A stretch of 64,000 bases of DNA from JAFMJV01 sp034436555 (GTDB lineage Bacteria > Chloroflexota > Limnocylindria > Limnocylindrales > CSP1-4), in contig DAOTUU010000014.1 of NCBI GenBank assembly GCA_034436555.1, forward strand, positions 20,800 through 84,799, in the 5' to 3' direction. Numbering within the stretch: the stretch's first letter is position 1; the number at the start of each line of letters is the position of its first letter. Positions 35,689-43,838 of this stretch are shown in pieces. A program made the position numbers and the translations under genes. The notes under the pieces are model-generated. The model ran no database searches, had not been told where the DNA came from, and saw only the letters and a list, made by a program, of their open reading frames with translations.

Positions 35689-36180
35689 TCAGGCGCCCGG
35701 ACGGCCCGATCGCGTGTAGACCAGGACCGCGCGCTCGAACTCCATGATGGTGGCGCCGTCCTGGTTGAAGCCGCGGGTGCGCACGCGGACGATGCCCTGC
35801 GTCGGCCGGCTCTTCGACGGCCGCACCTCGAGCACCTCCGACTCGGCGTAGATCGTGTCTCCCGCGAACACCGGCGCGGTCAGGCGCACGTTCTCCCAGC
35901 CCAGGTTCGCCACCGCGTTCTGGGACACGTCCGGCACGGACAGCCCGGTCACGATCGCGAGCGCGAGCGTGCTCACCACGAGCGGCCTGCCGAACTCCGT
36001 GCGTGACGCGTAGTCCGCGTTGGAGTGGACGTCGTGCGGGTTGTTGGTGAGCAGCGAGAACCAGGTGTTGTCGGTCTGGGTGATCGTCCGGCCGTGAGCG
36101 TGGCGGTAGACGTCGCCCACGGTGAAGTCCTCCAGGTAGCGTCCCTCCCAGCCGCGGACGGGCGCGCGCTCCTGTGTCAT
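35689..36180 (-). CDS. MaoC-family hydratase (mesaconyl-CoA hydratase-like)
   Basis: A 163-residue hot-dog-fold hydratase: GRYLEDFTVGDVYRHAHGRT, then WFSLLTNNPHDVHSNADYAS, where Asn-x4-His occupies the catalytic dyad site, and APVFAGDTIYAESEVLEVRP. The N-x4-H variant with an FSLLT lead-in is typical of mesaconyl-CoA hydratase relatives rather than ordinary R-hydratases. The start overlaps the stop of the HpcH-type lyase gene by 4 nt. A hydratase beside a malyl-CoA-lyase-like protein fits C5 branched dicarboxyl-CoA conversion, but this is inference from family and context. A paralog lies at 47741-48256. Confidence 0.82.
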   Translation of the reverse strand: MTQERAPVRGWEGRYLEDFTVGDVYRHAHGRTITQTDNTWFSLLTNNPHDVHSNADYASRTEFGRPLVVSTLALAIVTGLSVPDVSQNAVANLGWENVRLTAPVFAGDTIYAESEVLEVRPSKSRPTQGIVRVRTRGFNQDGATIMEFERAVLVYTRSGRPGA

Positions 36181-37466
36181 GGGGCCGTCACCTCATCGAG
36201 CTCGGCGGCGTCGATCACGCCCAGGTCGAACGCGCGCCGGGCATCGAACCGGCCCAGCGCCGTGGCCTGCCGCAGCACCACCCGGGCATGGCGGTCGGTG
36301 GCCCGGTCGGACATCACGCCGCCGATCATCGTGGCGCCCTTGCCGTCGGTGTGGACCGAGCGGTGGTACGCGGCCAGCTTGTCCGCCTCCGCCTCCAGCT
36401 GCTCCGGCGCGAACCCCGCCTCGTAGGCCAGCAGCACCCCGAACAGCTGGGCGGGATGACCGACCCACTTGCCCAGCATGCCGAAGTCGCGGGCGCGGGC
36501 GGCATCGTCATGGACCAGCTTCATGCGCTCCAGGAACCGTTGGCGGTTGGCAGCCGCGTCCAGGGCCGGGTCAGCGACGGGGTAGTCCAGGGTCATGCCG
36601 TCGATGGCGGGCACGCCCACGGCACCCGCGATGTCCACGATCTCGGCGCGCGCCCAGTCGGCCAGCGGATGGGTGTTGGCGATCGACGGCAGGCCCAGGT
36701 CCGCGGAGTAGTCGGCGAGGCCGAAGATGAGGGCGCACAGCCGGTCGGTGGCGCGCGCCGCGATCTGCGGCAGCTGCCCGGCGCACCAGCCGGACTCCAC
36801 GAGGTACGCCGTCCGGATGCCGCCCGCGGGCATCCCCAGCGCGGTCTCCGCGTCCGTGAGCGCCTCGTGGACCAGGTCCACCTCCTCGGGATGCTCGACC
36901 TTGGGGAACACGATGCCGTCCAGGGGGACCGCGTCCGGACCGCAGCGCTCCACGAGCGCCCACAGCAGGGAGTACAGCTCCTGGAACGTGGTCTCCAGGT
37001 TGAGGCCGGGAGGCCGGTAGAAGCGCAGCGTCCGGGGGCCGCCGCCGGACCAGTCCGCGTCCACCAGGACGTTCGCGGCCTCCACGCGGGCACGGGCCGC
37101 GGCGTCATCGGTCAGGGCCAGGGCGTCCTCCGCGTCCAGCATCACCATGGGCGAGCGGCGGGGCGCCGCCAGCAGCGACTCCACGAGGGGGGCGGGCACC
37201 TCCAGGCGCTCCGCGAGCTGGGCCGCGGTGACCCCGAAGCGCTCCAGGATGCGCGCCATGGGCGCGGTGCCGCCCTCCACGGCCTTGCGCGCGATCGCCT
37301 CCTCCGCCGGCGTGGTGAAGTGCGCCTGCTGGCGCCAGTAGCGCAGCGGCAGTCGCGCGGTCCGACCGGAGACGGCCTCGCGCACGGCGAGTCGGCGCTC
37401 GTCCGCACGGGCGATGGCGGCGGCCAGGTCCGGCAGCGGCCGCGAGGGCGAGGACGACGCGGTCAC
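36177..37466 (-). CDS. HpcH/HpaI aldolase / malyl-CoA lyase-like protein
   Basis: A 429-residue lyase of the CitE/HpcH TIM-barrel family. The barrel part contains VPLDGIVFPKVEHPEEVDLV, RLCALIFGLADYSADLGLPS, IANTHPLADWARAEIVDIAG and VGVPAIDGMTLDYPVADPAL, and ends with FGMLGKWVGHPAQL. Glu and Asp in PKVEHPEE and GLADYS are where the family binds Mg and the CoA ester. The extended N-terminus (about 120 residues) is usual for the larger members. The start is a GTG that overlaps the ceramidase-like stop by 4 nt. Malyl-CoA or methylmalyl-CoA cleavage is a plausible but unproven reaction. Confidence 0.82.
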   Translation of the reverse strand: MTASSSPSRPLPDLAAAIARADERRLAVREAVSGRTARLPLRYWRQQAHFTTPAEEAIARKAVEGGTAPMARILERFGVTAAQLAERLEVPAPLVESLLAAPRRSPMVMLDAEDALALTDDAAARARVEAANVLVDADWSGGGPRTLRFYRPPGLNLETTFQELYSLLWALVERCGPDAVPLDGIVFPKVEHPEEVDLVHEALTDAETALGMPAGGIRTAYLVESGWCAGQLPQIAARATDRLCALIFGLADYSADLGLPSIANTHPLADWARAEIVDIAGAVGVPAIDGMTLDYPVADPALDAAANRQRFLERMKLVHDDAARARDFGMLGKWVGHPAQLFGVLLAYEAGFAPEQLEAEADKLAAYHRSVHTDGKGATMIGGVMSDRATDRHARVVLRQATALGRFDARRAFDLGVIDAAELDEVTAP

Positions 37467-38896
37467 GGGCGGCCCTCCGGGAACAGCTCCGCGAGCAGCT
37501 CCAGCGAGGTGTCCCGGATGATGCCCGCCACGTCGGGCGAGAACGGCGCCGGGTGGGCGTAGCCTCGTTGCGCGACGGCCGGCTCGTAGCCGCCGAAGGG
37601 GTACTCCTCGGGCGTGGCGATGTAGCCCAGCACCCCGTTGCTGTACCCCGCGAAGATCGTGACCGGGGCCGGGGACGCCGCGCGTACCGCGGCTCCGATC
37701 TCCCCGAAGACCTCGCCGGGCGTGCCCACGACCGCGGTGTCCCCCAGACGCGCGGCCCAGATCTCGCCCATCGACTCGCGCGGCAGCGGGCCCTGCTCCG
37801 CCCACCCGAGCATCAGCCTGATCCACTCCGCGTGGTAGCGCACCGGGTTGATGGTCACGCGCGTCTCACCCGCCACCGTGCGCCGCGCGATGTCCGCCTC
37901 CCGCTCCGCGAGCTCCGTCCGCAGCGCGTCCACGGACGGCGCCTCCAGGAGCGGCAGGGGCACCATCCGGCGCGCGGTGGCGATCGACTGCGGCGGCTGC
38001 ACATCCGCGGCGCGCCTGCGGTACAACGAGATGGGGGTGACCGAGCCGAAGTCCAGCCTCTCCACGACCATGGCGCGCGGCTCGGCATCCACCACCGCGT
38101 GCGCCGCCTCCATGCCCACGCGCCGCCCGAAGGGGACCTCCGGCCCCGCGTGGTCGAAGAAGCACTCCAGGGGCAGCACGTTCCCGGCGGCACCCTGCAG
38201 GAAGATCGCCACGCCGCCGCCGCGCAGCTGCTCCACATGGCTCCGCAGCGGGCCCACGAAGTCCGATCCGATGGCCGACACGTCCGGCCCGACGACCACC
38301 GGGTGGCAGCCGAACCCGACGATCGTGGCGATCGGCGAGCCGTCCAGCGCGTCGATGCGGATGGTGGGCACGGAGTCGTCGAGGAACCCCTCCGGGTTCC
38401 AGCCCAGGATCGTGCGGCCGTCCGGCGTCCGCTCCCGTCGGTTGACCGCGATGCCCGGGGCATGCCCCACGCCGCCGCTGATGCGCGCCTCCCGGGCGTC
38501 CGCCAGCGCCCGCACCGCGACGCTCGCGTACTGGTCGGGCAGGCTCTCCCAGTAGCGCAGCTCCAGGTCGGTCCAGTCGTCCGTCTCGCCGCCCAGCTTG
38601 AGCAGGGCGCCCGGCCACGGACCGGCATGCGTGTGGGAGGAGTTGAGCAGCACGTGCTCGCCGGGGATGCCGGTGGCCTCGGTGATGCGCCCGCGGATCC
38701 GCTCCGCGAACGGCGGTGTCAGGTTCGTGAGATCCGCGGCCATGATCGCGACCGTGGTGGGGCCGTCGATGAGGACCACGCCCGTGACGAGCAGTGGGTC
38801 GAGCACCCGGCGGGGTGCGATGGGCCGTCGGACGAAGCCCAGCACATCCACGGGGAGGGGGGGCGTGATGTCCACGCGCGCGGAGCCGGCGAGCAT
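37463..38896 (-). CDS. Neutral/alkaline ceramidase-like hydrolase
   Basis: A 477-residue protein matching the N-terminal catalytic domain of neutral/alkaline non-lysosomal ceramidases. Motifs: SARVDITPPLPVDVLGFVRR at the start, HVLLNSSHTHAGPWPGALL (zinc-binding H-T-H), IVGFGCHPVVVGPDVSAIGS and FLQGAAGNVLPLE. It lacks the C-terminal immunoglobulin-like domain of real ceramidases and shows no signal peptide, so the substrate is probably a different, perhaps intracellular, amide. It overlaps the lyase gene (GTGA, 37463-37466) and lies 55 bp after the E2-like gene on the same strand. Confidence 0.82.
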   Translation of the reverse strand: MLAGSARVDITPPLPVDVLGFVRRPIAPRRVLDPLLVTGVVLIDGPTTVAIMAADLTNLTPPFAERIRGRITEATGIPGEHVLLNSSHTHAGPWPGALLKLGGETDDWTDLELRYWESLPDQYASVAVRALADAREARISGGVGHAPGIAVNRRERTPDGRTILGWNPEGFLDDSVPTIRIDALDGSPIATIVGFGCHPVVVGPDVSAIGSDFVGPLRSHVEQLRGGGVAIFLQGAAGNVLPLECFFDHAGPEVPFGRRVGMEAAHAVVDAEPRAMVVERLDFGSVTPISLYRRRAADVQPPQSIATARRMVPLPLLEAPSVDALRTELAEREADIARRTVAGETRVTINPVRYHAEWIRLMLGWAEQGPLPRESMGEIWAARLGDTAVVGTPGEVFGEIGAAVRAASPAPVTIFAGYSNGVLGYIATPEEYPFGGYEPAVAQRGYAHPAPFSPDVAGIIRDTSLELLAELFPEGRP

Positions 38897-38951
38897 CGTG
38901 AGGACCTCCTGGCGGATCGTGGGCGGGTCGTGGGCGATGGGGCGGGGTCTG

Positions 38952-39656
38952 CTACCGCTGCGCCGTCAGCCAGTCGCGCGCATCCGACAGTCGCTGCTGC
39001 AGGTCGGAGAGGAGGCGCGCCGCTCCCGCTCCATCCACGGCGCGATGGTCCGAGCTGAGCGTCGCGGACATCATGCGGCGGATCACGACCTGCCCGTCCC
39101 GCACGACCGCCCGCGCCTCCGTGGCGCCCGTGGCCAGGATGGCGACCTGGGGCGGCGTGATGATGGCGGTGAAGCCGGTCACGCCCAGGCCGCCCAGGTT
39201 GCTCAGCGTGAACGTGCCCTCGGCGATCTCCGGGGCGCGCAGCTTGCCCACCTTGGCGCGCGCGACGAGGTCCCGCAGCTCCGCGCCCAGCTCGTCGACC
39301 GACTTGCCGGCGCAGTCGAGCAGGGCCGGGGCGATGAGCCCGGCGTCCCCCAGATCGATGGCGACGCCCAGGTTGACGGCGTCCACGCGCTCCAGCGTCT
39401 CGCCGTTCCAGACCGCGTTGAACGCGGGGAACGCGGTCAGCGTGGAGGCGATCGCCTTGAGCAGGAGGGCTGTGACGGTCGCACGCTCCTCCTTGGCGCG
39501 ACCCTCGTTGAACGCCGCCAGGGCGTCCAGCGCGGCGTCCATCTCGAGGTCCCGCAAGACGTAGAAATGGGGTGCCGACTGCTTGGACTGGACCATGCGC
39601 CGGGCGATCGCCTGGCGCATCCGGTCGAACACGACGGGGGTGCGTCCCTCGGTCAT
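38952..39656 (-). CDS. 2-oxoacid dehydrogenase E2, stand-alone catalytic domain
   Basis: A 234-residue acyltransferase core without lipoyl or E3-binding domains. VVFDRMRQAIARRMVQSKQS begins it, FTLSNLGGLGVTGFTAIITP lies near the active-site floor, and the C-terminal SSDHRAVDGAGAARLL has the catalytic His and Asp (H-R-x-V-D-G). It could be the acetyltransferase partner of the distant aceE or belong to another 2-oxoacid complex. A separate lipoyl protein gene precedes it by 27 bp. The division of E2 into two polypeptides is unusual. Confidence 0.85.
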   Translation of the reverse strand: MTEGRTPVVFDRMRQAIARRMVQSKQSAPHFYVLRDLEMDAALDALAAFNEGRAKEERATVTALLLKAIASTLTAFPAFNAVWNGETLERVDAVNLGVAIDLGDAGLIAPALLDCAGKSVDELGAELRDLVARAKVGKLRAPEIAEGTFTLSNLGGLGVTGFTAIITPPQVAILATGATEARAVVRDGQVVIRRMMSATLSSDHRAVDGAGAARLLSDLQQRLSDARDWLTAQR

Positions 39657-39683
39657 GCGGCTGGTCTCCGCGGCGCCCGGGGC

Positions 39684-39929
39684 CTAGTTCCCGTCCTCCA
39701 GGTAGCCGATGACGGTCCCCACGGGGACCTCCTTGCCCGGCTCGAGCGTCTGCTCCACGAGCGTGCCGCCCGCGAGCGCCTCCATCTCGACCGTGGACTT
39801 CTCGGTCTCGATCTCGGCGAGCACGTCGCCGCGGCTGACCGTGTCGCCCACCTTCTTGATCCAGGCGGCGATCGTGCCGACCTCCATGTCATAGCCGAGC
39901 TTGGGCATCTCGATCGCGATGCGGGCCAT
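39684..39929 (-). CDS. Stand-alone lipoyl (biotinyl)-domain protein
   Basis: An 81-residue single-domain carrier. EMPKLGYDMEVGTIAAWIKK followed by DVLAEIETEKSTVEMEA gives the hairpin with the lipoylated Lys (ETEK-S). TVIGYLEDGN closes the fold. Sequence features point to lipoyl rather than biotin (no AMKM). It is the first gene of a minus-strand run with the E2 core, so together the two could do the work of a normal E2. A CG-centred palindrome at 40044-40057 lies about 115 bp upstream. Confidence 0.86.
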   Translation of the reverse strand: MARIAIEMPKLGYDMEVGTIAAWIKKVGDTVSRGDVLAEIETEKSTVEMEALAGGTLVEQTLEPGKEVPVGTVIGYLEDGN

Positions 39930-40043
39930 GCGGTCCTCCGTTCGTGGGTCGTCTCGGGCTCCGGGTCACGTGCCCCGACGGGCCGCGTGGAAGCGTCTGC
40001 AACCGCGATTGTAGCCCGCCACGAGGCCATGGTACAGGGTGGA

Positions 40044-40057
40044 GACAATCGATTGCC
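40044..40057. promoter_or_regulatory. CG-centred palindrome upstream of the lipoyl gene
   Basis: GACAATCGATTGCC contains the perfect palindrome CAATCGATTG, and its left half GACAATC equals that of the site at 40620. It resembles a LacI-family operator half-site pair; the cognate regulator is not in the window. Confidence 0.4.
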
Positions 40058-40261
40058 CGGCCGTGTGTGGGCCTCCGGCCGCCCCGCGTCAGTGGAGCGG
40101 CACCACCGTGAGCGATCCGGCGCGGATGGCGGCGATCCGGGTGCGCCTGGCCTCGGGCGCCGGATGGGTGTCCCAGAGCACCGACGTCTCACAGCGGATT
40201 CCCGCGGTGGCCCTGGGCTGCCGCACACCCCCTGCACGCGACGCCGCGCGGCGGCCCCGGT

Positions 40262-40554
40262 GGTCGACATGTCGACCGAGTGCCCGCGCCGGGCTCCCCC
40301 GGACGCCTCACGACCCCGCGCGACCCCGCGCCGCGGTCGGCATGTCGACCGAGTGCCGCGCCGGGGCCACCCGTCGACCCGCCCACCGCCCCGCGCGACC
40401 CCGCGCGGCGGTCGACATGTCGACCAAGTGCCCGCAGCGCCCCCCGCCCACCGCCCCGCGCGACCCCGTGCGGCGGTCGACATGTCGACCAAGTGCCGCA
40501 GCGCCCCCCACCCACCGCCCCGCGCGACCCCGCGCCGCGGTCGACATGTCGACC
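40262..40554. repeat. Array of five 16-bp palindromes upstream of catabolic operon A
   Basis: GGTCGACATGTCGACC occurs at 40262-40277, 40410-40425, 40475-40490 and 40539-40554, with a one-base variant at 40335-40350. Spacing is 73, 75, 65 and 64 bp, and the intervening CCGCGCGACCCCGCG-type spacers are also similar. The 39929-40717 gap (788 bp) contains this array, two CG-centred palindromes and no supported gene. In-frame VDMST strings on both strands are by-products of the palindrome. Confidence 0.85.
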
Positions 40555-40617
40555 AACGACCCCCCCAACGCGCCGCCGCCCGCCGGAGTCAGGTGGAGGG
40601 AGGATGATGAACCGCGC

Positions 40618-40633
40618 TTGACAATCGTTTGTC
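40618..40633 (+). promoter_or_regulatory. Candidate LacI-type operator overlapping a TTGACA box, operon A
   Basis: TTGACA (40618-40623) overlaps the imperfect palindrome GACAATCGTTTGTC (40620-40633), centred on CG, 84 nt before the binding-protein ATG. A related site (GAAAAACGTTTGTT next to TTGACA) precedes operon B. The shared AAxCGTTTGT core suggests one LacI-family regulator for both, encoded elsewhere. Confidence 0.5.
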
Positions 40634-40716
40634 CCATGCGTCACGCTGCACCGGCGATCGGGGCGGCCCGGATGGTCGCGGTCGTCGGTCGCGGCCCGGA
40701 AGGAGGGGCACGGACA

Positions 40717-42009
40717 ATGCGGATGCGAAGCGGCGGTGCGGTGCGACGATGCGCCGCGCCGGTGGTCGGTGCGGTGCTGGCGGCCTCGCTGGTGGCGGTG
40801 CCGGGGGTCATGGCGCAGGAGCCCATCGAGCTGGAGATGTGGTCCTGGAACAACGAGGGGGCGTATCCCTCGGTGCACGAGGACGCCATCAAGCGATTCG
40901 AGGCCGCGAACCCGGGTGTGACCGTCAAGCGCGGCCAGTCCAACTGCGGCGACGCGTGCGGCGTCACCTACTTCGGCTACACCGACTACCTCACCAAGTT
41001 CAAGGCGGCGACCGCGGCGGACGAGCCACCCTGCATCGCCCAGATCCCATGGGCGGGGGAGTTCCGAGACTACGTCAACAGTGGGGAGCTCATCCCGCTG
41101 ACCGAGGCCATCGGCACCGGGTTCCCGGCCTTCTTCGCGCCCATCGTGGACGCGGTCAGCATCAACGGCGATGTGTGGGCGGTGCCGCTGGACGTGAACA
41201 CGCTCCAGATCGCCTACAATAAGACGAAGTTCGATGAGCTGGGCCTGGGCGTGCCCCAGACGCAGTCCGAGCTCCAGGCGGCGGTGGACGCCCTGGGCGA
41301 GCAGGGCCTGTTCGGCATCGCCATGGGCACCAAGGACAAGTGGTCCGCGGGCGACCTGTTCTTCGCGCAGGTGGCGTACACCGACGGCACCAATAGCAAG
41401 CTCGCCCAGGCCGACGCGGGCGAGGTCGGCTGGGACGACCCGGCCTTCCTGGCGGCCGCGGACAACGTCGCGGCGATGGTCGGGAGCGGCATCTTCGCGC
41501 CGGGCGCCAACTCCATGGACGCGTTCATCGGCAACCTCGACCTGTTCGCGAGCGGCCAGGCCGCGATGATGTACCCGGTGGGCAACTTCGTGACCGCGGG
41601 CGTCGCGGCGAAGGTGGGCGATGCCTTCGAGTGGAGCCTGTTCCCCTTCCCGCGCCCGGACGACAGCACCCTCGACAACCGCGCCACGGGCGGCATCGCG
41701 GAGATGTTCGTGGTGACCAAGGACTGCGCGCACCAGGAGCAGGCCATCGAGTTCCTGCGCTACCTGGTCAACGACGAGGGCGGTGCGGCGCTCGTCGCCA
41801 ACGACTTCATCCCGTCCTGGGACTTCCCCATCCCATCCGACAAGAGCGAGCTGTACTCGAACATGGTGGCCGCGCAGGCCACCGCGAACAGCCGGGTGAT
41901 CTACACCACCCAGGTCTACGCGGAGCTGCTCAACGCGATGCAGGGCGTCATGGACGGCGCTCCGGGCAGCACCGTCACAGAGGCCATGGTCGCGGCCGCC
42001 GCGCGGTAG
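40717..42009 (+). CDS. ABC transporter sugar-binding protein, operon A
   Basis: An extracytoplasmic solute-binding protein (family 1, MalE-like), 430 residues. The signal peptide (VVGAVLAASLVAVPGVMA) ends before QEPIELEMWSWNNEG, the typical first strand. EDAIKRFEAANPGVTVKRGQ, GDVWAVPLDVNTLQIAYNKT and WSLFPFPRPDDSTLDNR follow. A Cys pair (NCGDACG) near residue 80 may form a disulfide. GGAGGGG lies about 10 nt before the ATG. First gene of operon A; carbohydrate or sugar-acid specificity is inferred from family and neighbours. Confidence 0.9.
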   Translation: MRMRSGGAVRRCAAPVVGAVLAASLVAVPGVMAQEPIELEMWSWNNEGAYPSVHEDAIKRFEAANPGVTVKRGQSNCGDACGVTYFGYTDYLTKFKAATAADEPPCIAQIPWAGEFRDYVNSGELIPLTEAIGTGFPAFFAPIVDAVSINGDVWAVPLDVNTLQIAYNKTKFDELGLGVPQTQSELQAAVDALGEQGLFGIAMGTKDKWSAGDLFFAQVAYTDGTNSKLAQADAGEVGWDDPAFLAAADNVAAMVGSGIFAPGANSMDAFIGNLDLFASGQAAMMYPVGNFVTAGVAAKVGDAFEWSLFPFPRPDDSTLDNRATGGIAEMFVVTKDCAHQEQAIEFLRYLVNDEGGAALVANDFIPSWDFPIPSDKSELYSNMVAAQATANSRVIYTTQVYAELLNAMQGVMDGAPGSTVTEAMVAAAAR

Positions 42010-42040
42010 CCGGCCTGCACCTCACACCTCGGACGCCGGG

Positions 42041-42964
42041 ATGACCGCCGCCCCGCGGTCGCCCGCCCGTCCGCTGCCCGCGAGCCCCCGTCGGTCGGTC
42101 GCCCCCGGCTGGCTGGGGCTCGCGTTCGTCCTCCCCAGCGTCGCGGTCTTCGGCCTGTTCCTGGTGCTCCCGGTGCTCGCGGTGGCGGGCATCTCCGTGC
42201 TGGAGTGGGCCGGATTCCGCATCGGCGACTGGTCGTTCGTGGGGCTCGACAACTTCCGACAGGCGTGGGCGGACCCGGTGTTCTGGCGGTCCCTCACGAA
42301 CACGCTCCTGTTCACGGTGGTGACCGCGATCCTGCTCAACATCACCGGCTTCGCGTATGCGCTGCTCATCGCATCGCGGGTCCGCGGCAGCAGCCTCGCC
42401 AAGTCGGCGCTGTTCCTGCCGGTGCTGCTGTCGCCGGTCATCGTGGCGCTGATGTGGACGCGCATCCTGGACGCGTTCGGGGCGGTCAACCAGCTGCTCG
42501 CGATCGTCGCGCCGAAGGCCAAGCCCACGCTGTTCCTGGGCGACCCGGACCTGGCGCTCGCCTCGGTCATCGTGGCCACCGTGTGGCAGTTCACGGGCTA
42601 CAACATGCTGCTCTACTACGCCGGTCTCCAGCACCTGCCCCGGGAGCAGCTGGAGGCGGCGTCGATCGACGGGGCCGGCAAGCGGGCGACGCTCATGAGC
42701 GTGGTGGTGCCCAGCCTCTACCCCGTGATCGGGACTGCGCTGCTGCTGAACGTGATCGGCGGCCTGCGCGTGTTCGACCTGGTGTACGTCATGACCCGCG
42801 GCGGCCCCAACCGGAGCACGGAGGTGCTCGCCACCTACATGTATGAGCAGGCGTTCAAGTTCAGCGACATGGGCTATGCCTCCGCGATCGCGCTGGTCAT
42901 CGTGGTCCTCTCGATCGCCGCCGCCCTGCTGCGCATCCGCTGGGGCGGCGCGGGCGATGACTGA
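42041..42964 (+). CDS. Sugar ABC transporter permease (MalF-like), operon A
   Basis: A 307-residue inner-membrane permease with about six helices. The EAA loop that contacts the ATPase appears as LEAASIDGAGKRATLMSVVV followed by PSLYPVIGTAL. IGDWSFVGLDNFRQAWADPV is the usual periplasmic segment after helix 1, and LVYVMTRGGPNRSTEVLATY is diagnostic of the MalF/UgpA group. The gene lies 31 bp after the binding protein. No ATP-binding subunit is encoded in the operon. Confidence 0.92.
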   Translation: MTAAPRSPARPLPASPRRSVAPGWLGLAFVLPSVAVFGLFLVLPVLAVAGISVLEWAGFRIGDWSFVGLDNFRQAWADPVFWRSLTNTLLFTVVTAILLNITGFAYALLIASRVRGSSLAKSALFLPVLLSPVIVALMWTRILDAFGAVNQLLAIVAPKAKPTLFLGDPDLALASVIVATVWQFTGYNMLLYYAGLQHLPREQLEAASIDGAGKRATLMSVVVPSLYPVIGTALLLNVIGGLRVFDLVYVMTRGGPNRSTEVLATYMYEQAFKFSDMGYASAIALVIVVLSIAAALLRIRWGGAGDD

Positions 42965-42979
42965 GCGCCGCGTCCGCCC

Positions 42980-43813
42980 ATGATCGACCGCTACACCCAC
43001 CCGCTGTGGCGGCTGGGGATCTCCGTCTTCCTGGTGGCGTCCGCGTTCGTCGCCCTCGCGCCCGTGCTCTGGATCGTGGGGCTGTCGCTGCGCACCGGAC
43101 CGGACGTCTACTCGCGATCGGTGCTGCCCCGGGGGCTCCGGCCGGAGAACTACCTCGACGCCTGGGACCAGTTCCGGATGGCGCCGCTGTTCCTCAACAG
43201 CATCCTGGTCACGGGCGCGTCGGTGGGCATCGCGGTGGTCCTGAGCGTGCTCGCGGCGTACGGGTTCGCGCGCCTCCGGTTCCGCGGATCGGAGGTCCTG
43301 TTCCTGGTGCTGCTGCTGGGGCTGATGATCCCGCCCGCGGCGCTCATCATCCCGCTGTTCGTGGAGATCCGGTCGCTCGGCCTCTATGACACGCACGCGG
43401 GACTGTCGCTCGTGTACGTGGCGTTCGGGCTGCCGCTGTCCATCCTCATCCTGCGCAGCTTCTTCGCGCGCATCCCCCGCGAGCTGCTGGAGGCGGCCCG
43501 CATCGACGGCGCGTCCGAGCGGCGCATCCTGCGCAGCGTGGTGGTGCCCATCTCCAAGGCGCCCATCGCGACCGTGTCGATCCTGCTGTTCCTGTTCTGC
43601 TGGAACGACTTCTTCCTGGCGCTGGTGCTGCTGCGGGACGCGGGGACGTACACCCTGCCGGTGGGCATCGCCCAGTTCATCGGCCAGTACAGCACGCCCC
43701 ACGAGCTGGTCGCGGCCGCGGTGCTGCTCGCCGCGATCCCGGTGTTCATCCTGTACCTGGTGCTCCATCGGCAGTTCGAGCAGGGCGTGGCCGAGGGGGC
43801 CGTGAAGCAATGA
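42980..43813 (+). CDS. Sugar ABC transporter permease (MalG-like), operon A
   Basis: A 277-residue permease with about six helices. ENYLDAWDQFRMAPLFLNSI and LSVLAAYGFARLRFRG precede the EAA loop ELLEAARIDGASERRILRSV. The short cytoplasmic C-terminus QFEQGVAEGAVKQ ends as MalG-type proteins do (GxxxGAVK). It pairs with the MalF-like gene 15 bp upstream. The transporter should use a shared MsmK/UgpC-type ATPase from elsewhere in the genome. Confidence 0.92.
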   Translation: MIDRYTHPLWRLGISVFLVASAFVALAPVLWIVGLSLRTGPDVYSRSVLPRGLRPENYLDAWDQFRMAPLFLNSILVTGASVGIAVVLSVLAAYGFARLRFRGSEVLFLVLLLGLMIPPAALIIPLFVEIRSLGLYDTHAGLSLVYVAFGLPLSILILRSFFARIPRELLEAARIDGASERRILRSVVVPISKAPIATVSILLFLFCWNDFFLALVLLRDAGTYTLPVGIAQFIGQYSTPHELVAAAVLLAAIPVFILYLVLHRQFEQGVAEGAVKQ

Positions 43814-43838
43814 CGCAGCGAGGCGGAGAGGAGTCGTC

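Noticed and set aside
36177..37826. Longer start for the HpcH-type lyase (about 549 residues).
   Set aside because: The extra part is antisense shadow of the ceramidase-like gene frame; GTG 37466 gives a 4-nt overlap consistent with the operon.
40262..40554. Proteins with repeated VDMST or GRHVD strings on either strand.
   Set aside because: They arise from reading the GTCGACATGTCGAC palindrome; there are no ribosome sites or domain features, and the frames change between copies.
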